Origin: PALSA-505 sp036496025
GTDB taxonomy: Bacteria > Actinomycetota > Actinomycetes > Streptosporangiales > Streptosporangiaceae
DNA length: 64,000 bases
Assembly (NCBI GenBank): GCA_036496025.1
Contig: DASXLW010000080.1
Coordinates: forward strand, 9,010 to 73,009
Direction of reading: 5' to 3'
Below, piece by piece: positions 40,589-48,557 of the stretch. A program made the position numbers and the translations under genes. Numbering within the stretch: position 1 is the stretch's first letter; the number at the start of each line of letters is the position of its first letter. The notes under the pieces were generated by a model. That model saw nothing but the letters and a program-made list of their open reading frames with translations, made no database searches and was not told the origin of the DNA.

Positions 40589-41346
40589 CGTTTCTCCTGC
40601 CTGCTCAGCAGCGTCTGCTCCAGCAGCTCGCTCACGATGAGGACGAAGGCGGCGGCGACCTCAACGCCCACGAAGAAGCTGATCAGCGCGATGGTCCCGG
40701 ACGAGCTCACCGCGCCGGGGGTGGTGCCCAGCGGCAGGAAGTTCGTCAGGTAGGCCAGGCCCATGGCCACCGCGGCGATGCCGATGGCGGCGAAGCCGCC
40801 CGCCCCTACCGCCTCGACGGCTTCGGTGACGTCCACGGGGCTGAACCGCTTGAAGATGAGTAGCTGCCCGGCCAGGTAGATCAGGACGAACGCGGTGGCC
40901 AGCACCACCCCGCCCTGAAAGCCGCCCGACGGCGTGCTCTGGGCGTGTGACGCGAGGTACCACCCCATCACCACGATGGGCCCGGTCATCAGCAGGCTGA
41001 CCATGCGGACCGCGTCGGTGGTCGCAGGCACGTGCCGGTCCGCGGTCTCGTCGCGGGGCGGGCGCTCCCGCTCGGCGCGCAGGGGGCGCAGCACCAGGCT
41101 GACGCCCGCGGCGGCGACGAAGAGAATGAACTCCTCGCCCACCGTGTCGAAGCCGCGGTACTCGAAGTTGACCGCGGACACCACGCCGGTGGCATTGGTC
41201 TGGGACACCGCGATCCGGTTGATGATGTCCCCGTAAGGTCCCGGGTAGTTGCCGAAGCCGGGCAGCCCCTTCAGCCCCCACAGGTAGAAAGCGGCCAGGG
41301 CGGCCATCCCGGCCAGGAAGACCCAGCGTCGCTGACCTGGCGTCAC
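40585..41346 (-). CDS. Fused MbhE-like and MrpB (MnhB) subunit
   Basis: A 253-residue protein. The first 95 residues resemble MbhE, the last part of MrpA (NRIAVSQTNATGVVSAVNFEYRG is broken here by residue count; key motif FEYRGFDTVGEEFILFVAA). The rest, from about residue 115, is the MnhB domain (STPSGGFQGGVVLATAFVL, then LISFFVGVEVAAAFVLIVSE). In Pyrococcus Mbh these are separate proteins MbhE and MbhF, while in Bacillus the first is the C-terminus of MrpA. GTG 41346 makes a GTGA overlap with the upstream gene. Confidence 0.87.
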   Translation of the reverse strand: MTPGQRRWVFLAGMAALAAFYLWGLKGLPGFGNYPGPYGDIINRIAVSQTNATGVVSAVNFEYRGFDTVGEEFILFVAAAGVSLVLRPLRAERERPPRDETADRHVPATTDAVRMVSLLMTGPIVVMGWYLASHAQSTPSGGFQGGVVLATAFVLIYLAGQLLIFKRFSPVDVTEAVEAVGAGGFAAIGIAAVAMGLAYLTNFLPLGTTPGAVSSSGTIALISFFVGVEVAAAFVLIVSELLEQTLLSRQEKR

Positions 41347-41639
41347 TTCTCCCGCCCCCTGACCTTCGCCAGCGCCAGCAGCAGCAGGATCGGCAGGATC
41401 ACCGTGCCCACGGCGAGCTCGGACAGGGTGACGTCGGGCGCCTGGAAGGCCAGGAACAAGATCGCCAGCAGCAGGCCGTAGGCGCTCAGCGCGATGACCT
41501 GGCGCGTTGGCACCCGGATGAGCACCACGGCGGTGGCGCCCGCGGCCACCAGGACCAGCAGCGTCACCTGCAGGGCATCCATCAGGCCAGCGGGAACCGT
41601 ATAGGGCGTCACCACGCCGGCGGCATGCGCCGCGTTCAC
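41343..41639 (-). CDS. MbhD-like DUF4040 subunit
   Basis: A 98-residue protein with three TM helices. The motif AILFLAFQAPDVTLSELAVG is the signature of DUF4040/MbhD, which equals part of the C-terminal region of MrpA. The Pro-Asp-Val and Glu residues form part of the ion path in Mbh. It is encoded as a free subunit, as in archaeal Mbh operons, with no NuoL-like MrpA part attached. It is coupled by 4-bp overlaps on both sides. Confidence 0.88.
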   Translation of the reverse strand: MNAAHAAGVVTPYTVPAGLMDALQVTLLVLVAAGATAVVLIRVPTRQVIALSAYGLLLAILFLAFQAPDVTLSELAVGTVILPILLLLALAKVRGREK

Positions 41640-42013
41640 GGCTGTTCCTGCTGCATGGCCGTTCCTCGCGCGGGACGGCCGCTGGCGGCGGCACGGCCGG
41701 CCGTCCCGCCGCGGGCAGGACGCCAGTCTCCCGTCTCCCGGATCCGGGCCGCCCGGATCGTAGCGTGGGTCAGGATCGGGCTGGAGATCAGCACGAAAAG
41801 CAGCGCCAGCCCGGTCTCGGCCGTGTCGAGGGTCAGGCCCGACTGGACCAGGACCGCCACTCCCACCACGACCGGGGCGACCAGCCCGGCCGGGGTCAGA
41901 TAGTGAGCCTTCTGGTAGACGTCCCGCATGACGAGCAGGCCCACCGACGAGGCCAGCACGATCGCCACGGCCGAGGCGAGCAGGACGTCGACGGCGATGC
42001 CGCGGGCCGTCAC
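41636..42013 (-). CDS. MrpG/MbhC-type antiporter subunit
   Basis: A 125-residue protein with three TM helices: VDVLLASAVAIVLASSVGLLV, THYLTPAG-like LTPAGLVAPVVVGVAVLVQSG and TGLALLFVLISSPILTHATIR. The SSPILTHATIRAA motif is diagnostic for MrpG/PhaG. A disordered Arg/Gly/Ala tail of about 30 residues follows. I chose GTG 42013, which gives a GTGA overlap like the other joints in this operon; ATG 42019 is also possible. It ends in an ATGA overlap with the MbhD-like gene. Confidence 0.87.
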   Translation of the reverse strand: MTARGIAVDVLLASAVAIVLASSVGLLVMRDVYQKAHYLTPAGLVAPVVVGVAVLVQSGLTLDTAETGLALLFVLISSPILTHATIRAARIRETGDWRPARGGTAGRAAASGRPARGTAMQQEQP

Positions 42014-42261
42014 AGCCATCGCTCCAGGAACCGGACGAAGACCAGGCTGCCGCCGAGAATCAGCATGGCAAGCAGCACCGGAAGCTCGAACTCGCCGGAG
42101 CGGTCGAAACCCTGGGCCAGCAGGACGAGCACGATGATGATGACGGAGCTGATGGCCTCGTACGCCACCACGGCTTCCATGACCTTGCCCCGCACCATCA
42201 CGATCCCGCACGGGATCACCGCGACGAGCATGGCGATGGCCGCGATCACGAACGCGTTCAT
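42010..42261 (-). CDS. MrpF/MbhB-type antiporter subunit
   Basis: An 83-residue protein with three TM helices: VIAAIAMLVAVIPCGIVMVR, AVVAYEAISSVIIIVLVLLA and FELPVLLAMLILGGSLVFVR. Helix content and the KVMEAVVAYEAISS connection fit MrpF/PhaF. The start (42261) lies in an ATGA overlap with MrpE, and the stop overlaps MrpG. Confidence 0.87.
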   Translation of the reverse strand: MNAFVIAAIAMLVAVIPCGIVMVRGKVMEAVVAYEAISSVIIIVLVLLAQGFDRSGEFELPVLLAMLILGGSLVFVRFLERWL

Positions 42262-42827
42262 TCCGCTGCCTCCCCCCTGGTCACGACCAGCTGATGGACG
42301 ATCATGACGTCGCGGTCCCGGTCGATGCCCAGGGCAAAGGTGTTGGGCGCGACGGACTGCCCGCCGACATACAGCGCGCGGCGCGTCTTGCCCTCCGCGG
42401 TATTGCTCCCGTACCGGACGGGCAGCTCGCGAAAACCGCTGGCCGGCTCCTCCCCGCGGGCCAGCCGCCGCCAGAGCGCCGCGAAGACGATCACGGTGTC
42501 GCGAGCCACCTGGCCCGGCAGGCTGAGGGCGGGGATCAGCCATTCGATCCGCATCCGGAACCGGGTAGCGGCCTGATAGCTGGCCACCTCGGCCAGACAG
42601 GCGCCCAGGGCGGCCGCCCCCGCCCCGGCCAGCAGCTCATCCAAGGCGATCGAGTTGTCCAGGATGACCCAGAGCGACATCAGCAGGACCCACCAGAGCA
42701 GCCACGCGCCGAGCCGGCGGGCGATGCGCACGGTTCGCCTGCGGCGCCGCGGCTCGCTCGCGCGGCGGCCGCGGCCGGGGGCGGGCGAAACCGCCCGTCC
42801 GGCCTCCGCGTCCGGATTCCCGGTCAC
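42258..42827 (-). CDS. MrpE/MbhA-type antiporter subunit
   Basis: A 189-residue protein. A basic, Arg-rich N-terminal 35 residues precede two hydrophobic helices (LGAWLLWWVLLMSLWVILD, ELLAGAGAAALGACLAEVA). The cytosolic domain has ALSLPGQVARDTVIVFAALW and SVAPNTFALGIDRDRDVMIV, which matches the MrpE pattern of a TP-T-x-x-L-D-like segment before a strand. It is the first Mrp gene of the operon; the start is GTG 42827, 20 bp after the stop of a DJ-1/PfpI gene on the same strand, which may be co-transcribed. Confidence 0.86.
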   Translation of the reverse strand: MTGNPDAEAGRAVSPAPGRGRRASEPRRRRRTVRIARRLGAWLLWWVLLMSLWVILDNSIALDELLAGAGAAALGACLAEVASYQAATRFRMRIEWLIPALSLPGQVARDTVIVFAALWRRLARGEEPASGFRELPVRYGSNTAEGKTRRALYVGGQSVAPNTFALGIDRDRDVMIVHQLVVTRGEAAE

Positions 42828-42847
42828 GATCTCGCGGTCCGCTCCGG

Positions 42848-43414
42848 TTACGCTGACGCGGCCGATGCGAAGATCGGGATGAACGTCGCCGAGAAGGCCG
42901 GGAGGTCGGCGGGCTTACGGCTCGTGACCAGGGTGTTCGGCCCGCTGGAGCACCGGACCACTTCCTCGTCCACCCAGGTTCCGCCCGCGTTCCGGATGTC
43001 GGTCCGCAGGCTGGGCCAGGAGGTTACGGTACGGCCTTCGATCACGTCCGCCTCGATCAGGGTCCACGGCGCGTGGCAGATCGCGGCCACGGGCTTGCCC
43101 GCGTCGAAGAAGTCACGCACGAACGCCACGGCCTCCGCAATCGTCCGCAGCTGGTCGGGGTTGGCCACTCCGCCGGGCAGGACGAGACCCGCGTAGTCCC
43201 GCACGTCCGCCTGACCGACCTGCACGTCGACCTGCTGCGTATCGCCGCGGTCGAGATGCTCGAACAGCTGGACCTTGTCCTTCGCCGGGGACACGAGCAC
43301 GGGGCGGCCGCCCTCCTCGGTTACGGCCTGCCAGGGCTGCTGGACCTCTGACTGCTCGGCTCCCTCGCCCGCGACGAGAAAGGCCACCGTAGCGGACTTC
43401 AGCGCACTCCCCAT
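42848..43414 (-). CDS. DJ-1/PfpI-family protein (type 1 glutamine amidotransferase-like)
   Basis: A 188-residue cytosolic protein. The nucleophile Cys is in KPVAAICHAPWTLIEADVIE, the acidic partner in GEGAEQSEVQQPW and the GLVLPGGVANPDQLR loop is present, which identifies the YhbO/PfpI branch. Members are reported to act as deglycases or general stress proteins. ATG 43414 has a strong GAGGAGGAGG site. It precedes the Mrp operon by 20 bp on the same strand, so it may be its first gene and link the operon to stress. Confidence 0.9.
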   Translation of the reverse strand: MGSALKSATVAFLVAGEGAEQSEVQQPWQAVTEEGGRPVLVSPAKDKVQLFEHLDRGDTQQVDVQVGQADVRDYAGLVLPGGVANPDQLRTIAEAVAFVRDFFDAGKPVAAICHAPWTLIEADVIEGRTVTSWPSLRTDIRNAGGTWVDEEVVRCSSGPNTLVTSRKPADLPAFSATFIPIFASAASA

Positions 43415-43559
43415 GGTTCCTCCTCCTCCTCTGGTTTGGTGTCTGGCGGCGATGCCCGCATGCCGGACCAGGCACTGCCGATTCCGCTACCCGGACTGCC
43501 GTGGCCAAACGTGCGGCGTCCGGGCCGGACGCCGGTCCGCCGACCGATAGAGTCACCCT

Positions 43560-44189
43560 GTGGCAGACGACGACTGGCGAGTGACGGTCACGTTTGACGA
43601 TGAGGCCCACGTCAGGCACGCGATTGCGTCCATGCGCGATCACCGGGTGGAAAACGACGTGCGCCGCAGGCTCGGGGACCGCGTCGCGGTATCCGCGGAC
43701 GGTCCCAGCGTCTTCCTCTACGCCGGTACCGAGGACGCGGCCCGGGAAGCGGACCGGGTGGTCCGCGAGGTCCTGGCCCAGCGGCAACTGACCGCCGCGT
43801 TCAAGCTCGACCGCTGGCATCCGATCGAGCAGGAATGGGAGGACGCGGGGGCGCCCCTGCCGCAGACCGCCGAGCAGCGCGAGGCGGAGGAAGAGCGCCG
43901 GGTCGCCGATGAAACCGAGGAGTCCGAAGACACCGGACAGACCGGTTATGAAGTTCTCATCGAGGTCGAGTCGCGCCACGAGGCGGTGGAGCTGGCCAAG
44001 CGGCTCCAGTCGGAAGGGCACCCGGTGATTCGCCGCTGGCGTTACGTGGTGCTCGGAGCCAACAACGAGGATGAGGCCCGCGACCTGGCCCAGTCGGTGC
44101 AGCGGGAGACTCCCTCGACCGCATCCGTCCAGTCCGCGCCGGTCCCGTTCGCCCACTTCGACCGGGCTGCCGGCTGGAGGCGAATGTGA
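43560..44189 (+). CDS. Hypothetical protein with two alike halves
   Basis: A 209-residue soluble, acidic protein. The N-terminal half (WRVTVTFDDEAHVRHAIASM, ending VREVLAQRQL) and the C-terminal half (YEVLIEVESRHEAVELAKRL, ending DEARDLAQSV) share the pattern strand-helix-strand-helix and are joined by an acidic stretch (EQREAEEERRVADETEESED). I recall such proteins as uncharacterised actinobacterial families. Each half resembles a small ferredoxin-like or DUF2007-like unit. GTG 43560 is the likely start. It is divergent from the DJ-1 gene. Confidence 0.7.
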   Translation: MADDDWRVTVTFDDEAHVRHAIASMRDHRVENDVRRRLGDRVAVSADGPSVFLYAGTEDAAREADRVVREVLAQRQLTAAFKLDRWHPIEQEWEDAGAPLPQTAEQREAEEERRVADETEESEDTGQTGYEVLIEVESRHEAVELAKRLQSEGHPVIRRWRYVVLGANNEDEARDLAQSVQRETPSTASVQSAPVPFAHFDRAAGWRRM

Positions 44190-44196
44190 CGGGCTG

Positions 44197-44841
44197 ATGT
44201 CCGAGCGGTGGCGTCGGCCACACCTGGCCAGCCGCCGAAGCGTCCTGGCGATAGCGTCCGTGATGGCGCTGGCCGGCGTGCTGGCGCTGGCGGGCGGCTG
44301 CAGCTCGGCCGGGTCGTCGGCCGCGTCCGCCGGGGGCTCGTCACCGCTTGCTTCGGCCGGGCGCACCGCGTCGGCCGCTTCCCCGGGGCACTCTTCGCCC
44401 GCCGCGTCTGCCGGGCACTCCGCGCCGGCCACCTCTGACACGCTGACGCCCGCCCATCGGGAAGCGCTCGCCGACCGGTACCTGGCCATCGCGGTGCCCG
44501 CGAACCACCGCCTGGACCACGAGGTGGAGGGGTTCGCCGATCACGAGCGCAGCGACCTCGCCGCGGCCGAGGCGGATCTACGCGCGGAAGCAGCCACCGA
44601 GCGTGGGTTCGGCCGGAGGCTGGCGGCGATCCCGTTTCCGCCCGGGATCGCCGCGATGGCTCGCGCGCTGATCCAGGCCAACCAGAGCCGGGCCGCGCTG
44701 ACCGGCCGGCAGGCGCGGTCGGCCTCGCTCGCGCGGCTGCACTCGTTCGCCGCCCAGCGCCGGGCCGCCGACGCCGCGGTCGAGTTCGGCGCCCGCCTCA
44801 TCCGCCGAGCCCTGGCCCTCCCCCCACCCTCGGAGAGCTAG
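44197..44841 (+). CDS. Putative lipoprotein, helical
   Basis: A 214-residue protein with signal sequence ASRRSVLAIASVMALAGVLA and lipobox LAGGC. The twin Arg (SRRSVLA) before the hydrophobic core hints at Tat export. A Ser/Ala/Gly-rich linker of about 50 residues is followed by a helical domain (LADRYLAIAVPANHRLDHEV, then ERSDLAAAEADLRAEAATER, ARALIQANQSRAALTGRQAR). The function is unknown; it may be a surface-exposed helical bundle. ATG 44197 lies 7 bp after the preceding gene, so the two are likely co-transcribed. It converges on a quinone reductase. Confidence 0.75.
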   Translation: MSERWRRPHLASRRSVLAIASVMALAGVLALAGGCSSAGSSAASAGGSSPLASAGRTASAASPGHSSPAASAGHSAPATSDTLTPAHREALADRYLAIAVPANHRLDHEVEGFADHERSDLAAAEADLRAEAATERGFGRRLAAIPFPPGIAAMARALIQANQSRAALTGRQARSASLARLHSFAAQRRAADAAVEFGARLIRRALALPPPSES

Positions 44842-44880
44842 CTGGCCGCCGCCCAGCCGCGCATGCGCCGGCGCGGGCGG

Positions 44881-45849
44881 TCAGGGGATGAGGAGGACCC
44901 GGCCGAACGCCTGCCTGCTTTCGATGTACGCGTGCGCCTCGGCGGCCTGGTCGAGCGGGAACCGCCGGTCGATGACGACCCGGAGCTGGCCGGCCGCGAT
45001 CTCGTCGAGCAGCCGGGCGATGACGTCGTGCGCGCGCCGGCCGACGAGCAGCTCCGCGCCGAGGAAGTATCCGGTGAGCGTCTGGTTGCTGGGGCGCATG
45101 CCGGAGATGTCTAGCCGCGAGGTGGTCTGCCTTCCGGCGTCTCCGAACGTCAGGCAGCGGCCGCGGTAGGCCAGGCACTGCAGGCTTTTCTGCAGGTTGG
45201 AGCCGCCGATCGAGTCCACGATGACGTCGGCGCCGTGCCCGCCGGTCAGGTGGCGCACGGCCTCGGCGAAGTCGGTGGAGGCGTAGTTGATACCGTCATC
45301 GAGGCCGTATTCGCGCAGGCGCCGCAGCCGCTCGTCACTGGATGCGGTGGCGAACACCCGGGCTCCGGCCTGGCTGGCGAGCTGGATCGCGGCCAGGCCG
45401 ACCCCGCTGGCTCCGGCGTGGATGAGCGTGATCTCGCGCGCCTGGAGCCGGCCGAACTCGAACAGGCAGTCGTGGGCCGTCCCGAACGCCACCGGAACGC
45501 AGGCCGCCTCCTCGGTGGACAGCCGGTCGGGGATGAGCCAGCACAGTGACTCGCGCGTCGCCCGCAGCTCGGCGTGCGACCCGTCCGCCCCGACGGTGAC
45601 GGCCCGGTCCCCGGCGGTGAACCCGGCCACGTTGATGCCCACGTCCAGCACGGTGCCGGCGCACTGGTAGCCGACGATGTGCGGGGCGGCCGCCAGCTCC
45701 CCGCGCAGCCGGTGCAGGGTGTCCCCGCCCTCGATGCTCACCGCCTCAACGCGGATGAGCACATCGTCCGGGCCGATGACCGGGTCAGGCACCTCTTCAA
45801 CACGGAACACCTCGGGGCCGCCGGCCTCGTAGTACACAGCTGCTTTCAC
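44881..45849 (-). CDS. MDR-family NADPH:quinone oxidoreductase (second)
   Basis: A 322-residue zinc-free reductase: MKAAVYYEAGGPEVFRVEEV at the start, HIVGYQCAGTVLDVG, and the nucleotide site LIHAGASGVGLAAIQLASQAG around residues 142-162. It is closest to the quinone oxidoreductase/zeta-crystallin group. GTG 45849 follows GGGAGA. Upstream is an array of four 18-bp repeats and then a further MDR gene on the same strand, only about 26% alike by eye, so this is not a recent duplication. Confidence 0.9.
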   Translation of the reverse strand: MKAAVYYEAGGPEVFRVEEVPDPVIGPDDVLIRVEAVSIEGGDTLHRLRGELAAAPHIVGYQCAGTVLDVGINVAGFTAGDRAVTVGADGSHAELRATRESLCWLIPDRLSTEEAACVPVAFGTAHDCLFEFGRLQAREITLIHAGASGVGLAAIQLASQAGARVFATASSDERLRRLREYGLDDGINYASTDFAEAVRHLTGGHGADVIVDSIGGSNLQKSLQCLAYRGRCLTFGDAGRQTTSRLDISGMRPSNQTLTGYFLGAELLVGRRAHDVIARLLDEIAAGQLRVVIDRRFPLDQAAEAHAYIESRQAFGRVLLIP

Positions 45850-45863
45850 CGCAGGTCTCCCTT

Positions 45864-45935
45864 CCCGTGCTGCCCTGCCGGCCCGTGCTGCCCTGCCGGC
45901 CCGTGCTGCCCTGCCGGCCCGTGCTGCTCTGCCGG
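45864..45935. repeat. Four tandem copies of an 18-bp repeat
   Basis: The unit CCCGTGCTGCCCTGCCGG occurs at 45864, 45882 and 45900 without change, and at 45918 with one substitution. The array starts 14 bp upstream of the start codon of the second quinone reductase and fills most of the gap between the two MDR genes, including the place where a promoter would be. Confidence 0.95.
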
Positions 45936-45959
45936 CCCGCCCTAACCCCCCGGCCCGCG

Positions 45960-46913
45960 CTAACCCGCCGGAGTGAGGACGATCTTGCCGAGCTTTCCGC
46001 CTGCCCTGAAAAGGTCGTACGCCTTGGCCGCCTCGTCAAGTCCGACAGTGGCCGCGACCGGAACCCGGATCCGGCCGGCCGTCACCATGGGCAGGACCCG
46101 GTTCTCGAGCTGGCGGGCGAGAATCGCCTTCTCCTCCAGCGGGCGGGCGCGCAGCATCGAGGCGCTGATCCGGCCGCGCTTGATCATCAGCGCGCGCAGG
46201 TCGAGTTCGCTGCTGGCGCCGGCGCCGACCCCGATGACCACGATGCGGCCGCCGGTGGCCAGGGAGCGGACGTTGTCGGCGAGGTTGCCCGCCCCGACAA
46301 GCTCGATGATCACGTCGAACGGCCCGTGCTCGGCGAAGCCCTCGGCGGCGACGACCTGGTCGGCGCCCAGCGCGGCGACCGCATCGCGGTTGCCGGGATT
46401 GCGGACCGTCGCGACCACCCGGGCCCCGGCGGCCGCGCCGAGTTGCACCGCAGCCGTGCCGACGCCTCCGGCGGCTCCGTGCACGAGGAGCGTCTCGCCG
46501 GCCTGCAGGGCGCCCTGGCCGAAGATCGCGTCGTAGGCGGTCATGAACGCCTCGGGGAAGCCGCCGGCGCCCGGCCAGCCGAGCCCTTCGGGCACCGGCA
46601 TGAGCTGGCGCTGGTGCACCACGGCCAGCTCCGCCTGCGCGCCGCCGGCGACGACGGCCATGACCCGGTCGCCAGGGCTGAACCGCGTGGCGTTGGGGCC
46701 TACCTCGGCGACCTCGCCGGCCAGCTCCAGGCCGGGGATGTCCGCGGGCGCACCGAGGCCGGGCGGCGGCGGGTAATGGCCGAGCACCTGCATCTGGTCG
46801 GCGCTGTTGAGCCCCGCCCCGCGCACGCGGACCAGGACCTCGCCGGCGCCCGGCGACGGGTCGGGGTGGTCGGCGATGACGATCTCGCGGTCGCGGATGG
46901 TGGCAGCACGCAC
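45960..46913 (-). CDS. MDR-family oxidoreductase (third)
   Basis: The 317-residue protein begins MRAATIRDREIVIADHPDPS and has the MDR nucleotide motif LLVHGAAGGVGTAAVQLGAA (residues about 140-160), with ELVGAGNLADNVRSLATGGR behind it. No zinc ligands are seen. The length and GGKLGKIVLTP ending fit the quinone oxidoreductase (PIG3-like) group. GTG 46913 is the start. It may share a transcript with the second MDR gene downstream, 110 bp away across the repeat array. Confidence 0.88.
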   Translation of the reverse strand: MRAATIRDREIVIADHPDPSPGAGEVLVRVRGAGLNSADQMQVLGHYPPPPGLGAPADIPGLELAGEVAEVGPNATRFSPGDRVMAVVAGGAQAELAVVHQRQLMPVPEGLGWPGAGGFPEAFMTAYDAIFGQGALQAGETLLVHGAAGGVGTAAVQLGAAAGARVVATVRNPGNRDAVAALGADQVVAAEGFAEHGPFDVIIELVGAGNLADNVRSLATGGRIVVIGVGAGASSELDLRALMIKRGRISASMLRARPLEEKAILARQLENRVLPMVTAGRIRVPVAATVGLDEAAKAYDLFRAGGKLGKIVLTPAG

Positions 46914-47019
46914 GGTCCCACTCCGATCTGAAGGCCCTCAGCGCCGCCCGTCGGCCCGGCGCGCGCGTGGTGGCCGCCCCGGTTCGGACGCACCGGACTA
47001 TGCAATCTATCCCGGCGAC

Positions 47020-47733
47020 CTATCCCGGCGACGGCGGACGCACGCAGACACAGCACAGTCCCGGTTCGGGCCGCAGGTCAGCGTGCACGGTCTCGTTGCC
47101 CAGCCCGCGCAGCATGCCGTCGATCAACGCAGCATTCAGGGTGCAGACGAGTTGCCGCTGACGCTGGACTAGGGCATGGAACGGGCAATTGCGCAGCACG
47201 AGCTCGCCGCGGTCATCACCGGCCGGCTCATAACCGAGCTGGTCGAGCAGGTCCTCGGCCGCGGCCATGGTGCGCTCCGGGCCGGGGTGTCCCAGGTTCC
47301 GCTGTTCCCGCAGGCCGGCGCCGAGCTGCCATCCCCGATCCCAGGCCACGCGCCGGGACACGTCAGCCGGCGAGCCACCACCCTGCTCCGCACCTGCCCG
47401 CGCCAGGCTGTCTATCAGGATCTCGCCCGCGAGCTCATAACGCCGCTGCGGCAGCGATACCGAGAACTCCCGGTCCGAGATCGAGTAGCGCTTGGGCGCC
47501 CGGCCAACTCGGCGGCGCACCCCCTGCGGTACCTCCTGGTCGGCTCGCAGCAGTCCCCGGTCGACCAGCTTGTCGAGGTGGAAGGCGGCCAGCTTGACCG
47601 AGATCCGCACGGCCTGAGCGGCCTCCTCGCGGGTCACCGGCCGGTTCTCGCGGCGCACGTAGCGGTACAGCGCCGAGCGCACCTCGTCGCCGAGCGCGGC
47701 GAGGGCCTGCAGCTGCCTCTCTTCCTTCACCAT
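47020..47733 (-). CDS. Winged-helix regulator with Cys motif (SufR/COG2345-like)
   Basis: A 237-residue regulator. The N-terminal wHTH is at residues 10-75 (LGDEVRSALYRYVRRENRPV, ISVKLAAFHLDKLVDRGLL). The C-terminal part has Cys residues in RNCPFHALVQ, RQLVCTLNAALIDG and PGLCCVCVRP, a pattern like the Fe-S cluster ligands of SufR-type sensors; here the motif is C-P-F-H ... C-T-L-N ... C-C-x-C. A redox- or iron-sensing role is possible. It is divergent from folE, with AT-rich dyads in between. The region before ATG 47733 holds TATTAT but no ribosome site. Confidence 0.82.
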   Translation of the reverse strand: MVKEERQLQALAALGDEVRSALYRYVRRENRPVTREEAAQAVRISVKLAAFHLDKLVDRGLLRADQEVPQGVRRRVGRAPKRYSISDREFSVSLPQRRYELAGEILIDSLARAGAEQGGGSPADVSRRVAWDRGWQLGAGLREQRNLGHPGPERTMAAAEDLLDQLGYEPAGDDRGELVLRNCPFHALVQRQRQLVCTLNAALIDGMLRGLGNETVHADLRPEPGLCCVCVRPPSPG

Positions 47734-47875
47734 CTCATAATATCGCTAACGTAAGTGTTCGCTACGGTACAGACCACGCAAGTGAACTGGGAACTGACCA
47801 GATAACACCCTTTAATATTAGTTATATTAACCAAGCTGGCCGACGGCGCCCGCTGGCGCAAGGAAGGTGCCTCTC
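47734..47875. promoter_or_regulatory. AT-rich divergent promoter region with two dyads
   Basis: The 142-bp space between the wHTH regulator and folE is unusually AT-rich. A perfect 7-5-7 palindrome lies at 47812-47830, TTAATAT (47812-47818) and ATATTAA (47824-47830) about TAGTT. An imperfect 7-9-7 dyad lies at 47747-47769 (TAACGTA and TACGGTA, 6 of 7 matching). Both are natural operator candidates for the regulator. TAATAT or TATATT inside the palindrome could also serve as the folE -10. Confidence 0.6.
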
Positions 47876-48499
47876 ATGACCACACTTACCCCCGATCGGC
47901 TGGATTCCTCCCCAAGCCTGCCCCGGGCCGGGGAGCCGGGCGGCACGGTGGATCTGATGCGGGCCGAACGAGCGGTGGCCGACCTGCTCGGCGCGTTCGG
48001 CGTCGATCTGGGCCATGAGTCGCTGGCCGAGACGCCGGCCCGGGTGGCCAGGGCCTATGCCGAGCTGCTGTCGCCGCAGCCGTTCGACCTCACCACGTTC
48101 CCCAACGACGAGGCCTACGACGAGCTGATCGTGATCAGGGACATCCCGTTCCACTCCCTCTGCGAGCACCACCTGCTGCCCTTCGTCGGGGTCGCTCACA
48201 TCGGCTACCTGCCCGGCTCGCGCATCCTCGGGCTGTCCAAGTTCGCCCGGGTGGTCGAGCACTTTGCCCGGCGGCTGCAGGTCCAGGAGCGGCTGACGGC
48301 GCAGATCGCGCATTGGCTGGACGAGAATCTCGGTCCGCGGGGCGTCGGCGTGGTGCTCGAAGCCGAGCACCTGTGCATGTCCCTGCGGGGCGTGCGCGCC
48401 GCGGGAGCCCGCACGGTCACCTCGGCCCTGCACGGCACGGTGCGCCACGACGAGCGCACCCGGTCCGAATTCCTGGCCCTGGTCGGCGTCGGCGGCTGA
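47876..48499 (+). CDS. folE: GTP cyclohydrolase I
   Basis: A 207-residue enzyme that converts GTP to 7,8-dihydroneopterin triphosphate, the first step of folate and pterin synthesis. The zinc ligands are in FHSLCEHHLLPFVG and EAEHLCMSLRGVR, and the signature RILGLSKFARVVEHFARRLQ is present. The GTP-binding Arg/Lys pattern is complete. ATG 47876 follows AAGGAAGG by 9 bp; the upstream GTG is less likely. A regulator with Cys ligands is divergent. A decayed flavin reductase follows 58 bp downstream. I cannot say whether this is the main folate copy or a second one. Confidence 0.95.
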   Translation: MTTLTPDRLDSSPSLPRAGEPGGTVDLMRAERAVADLLGAFGVDLGHESLAETPARVARAYAELLSPQPFDLTTFPNDEAYDELIVIRDIPFHSLCEHHLLPFVGVAHIGYLPGSRILGLSKFARVVEHFARRLQVQERLTAQIAHWLDENLGPRGVGVVLEAEHLCMSLRGVRAAGARTVTSALHGTVRHDERTRSEFLALVGVGG

Positions 48500-48557
48500 C
48501 GCCGGCCAAGGCCCTCGACCGGCAAGAAGAGACCGTCGCCGTCGAGAGGAGATCGTC

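Noticed and set aside
45960..46913. Recent duplication as source of the adjacent MDR genes
   Set aside because: The two proteins differ over most of their length and in start and end motifs; they are only family relatives.
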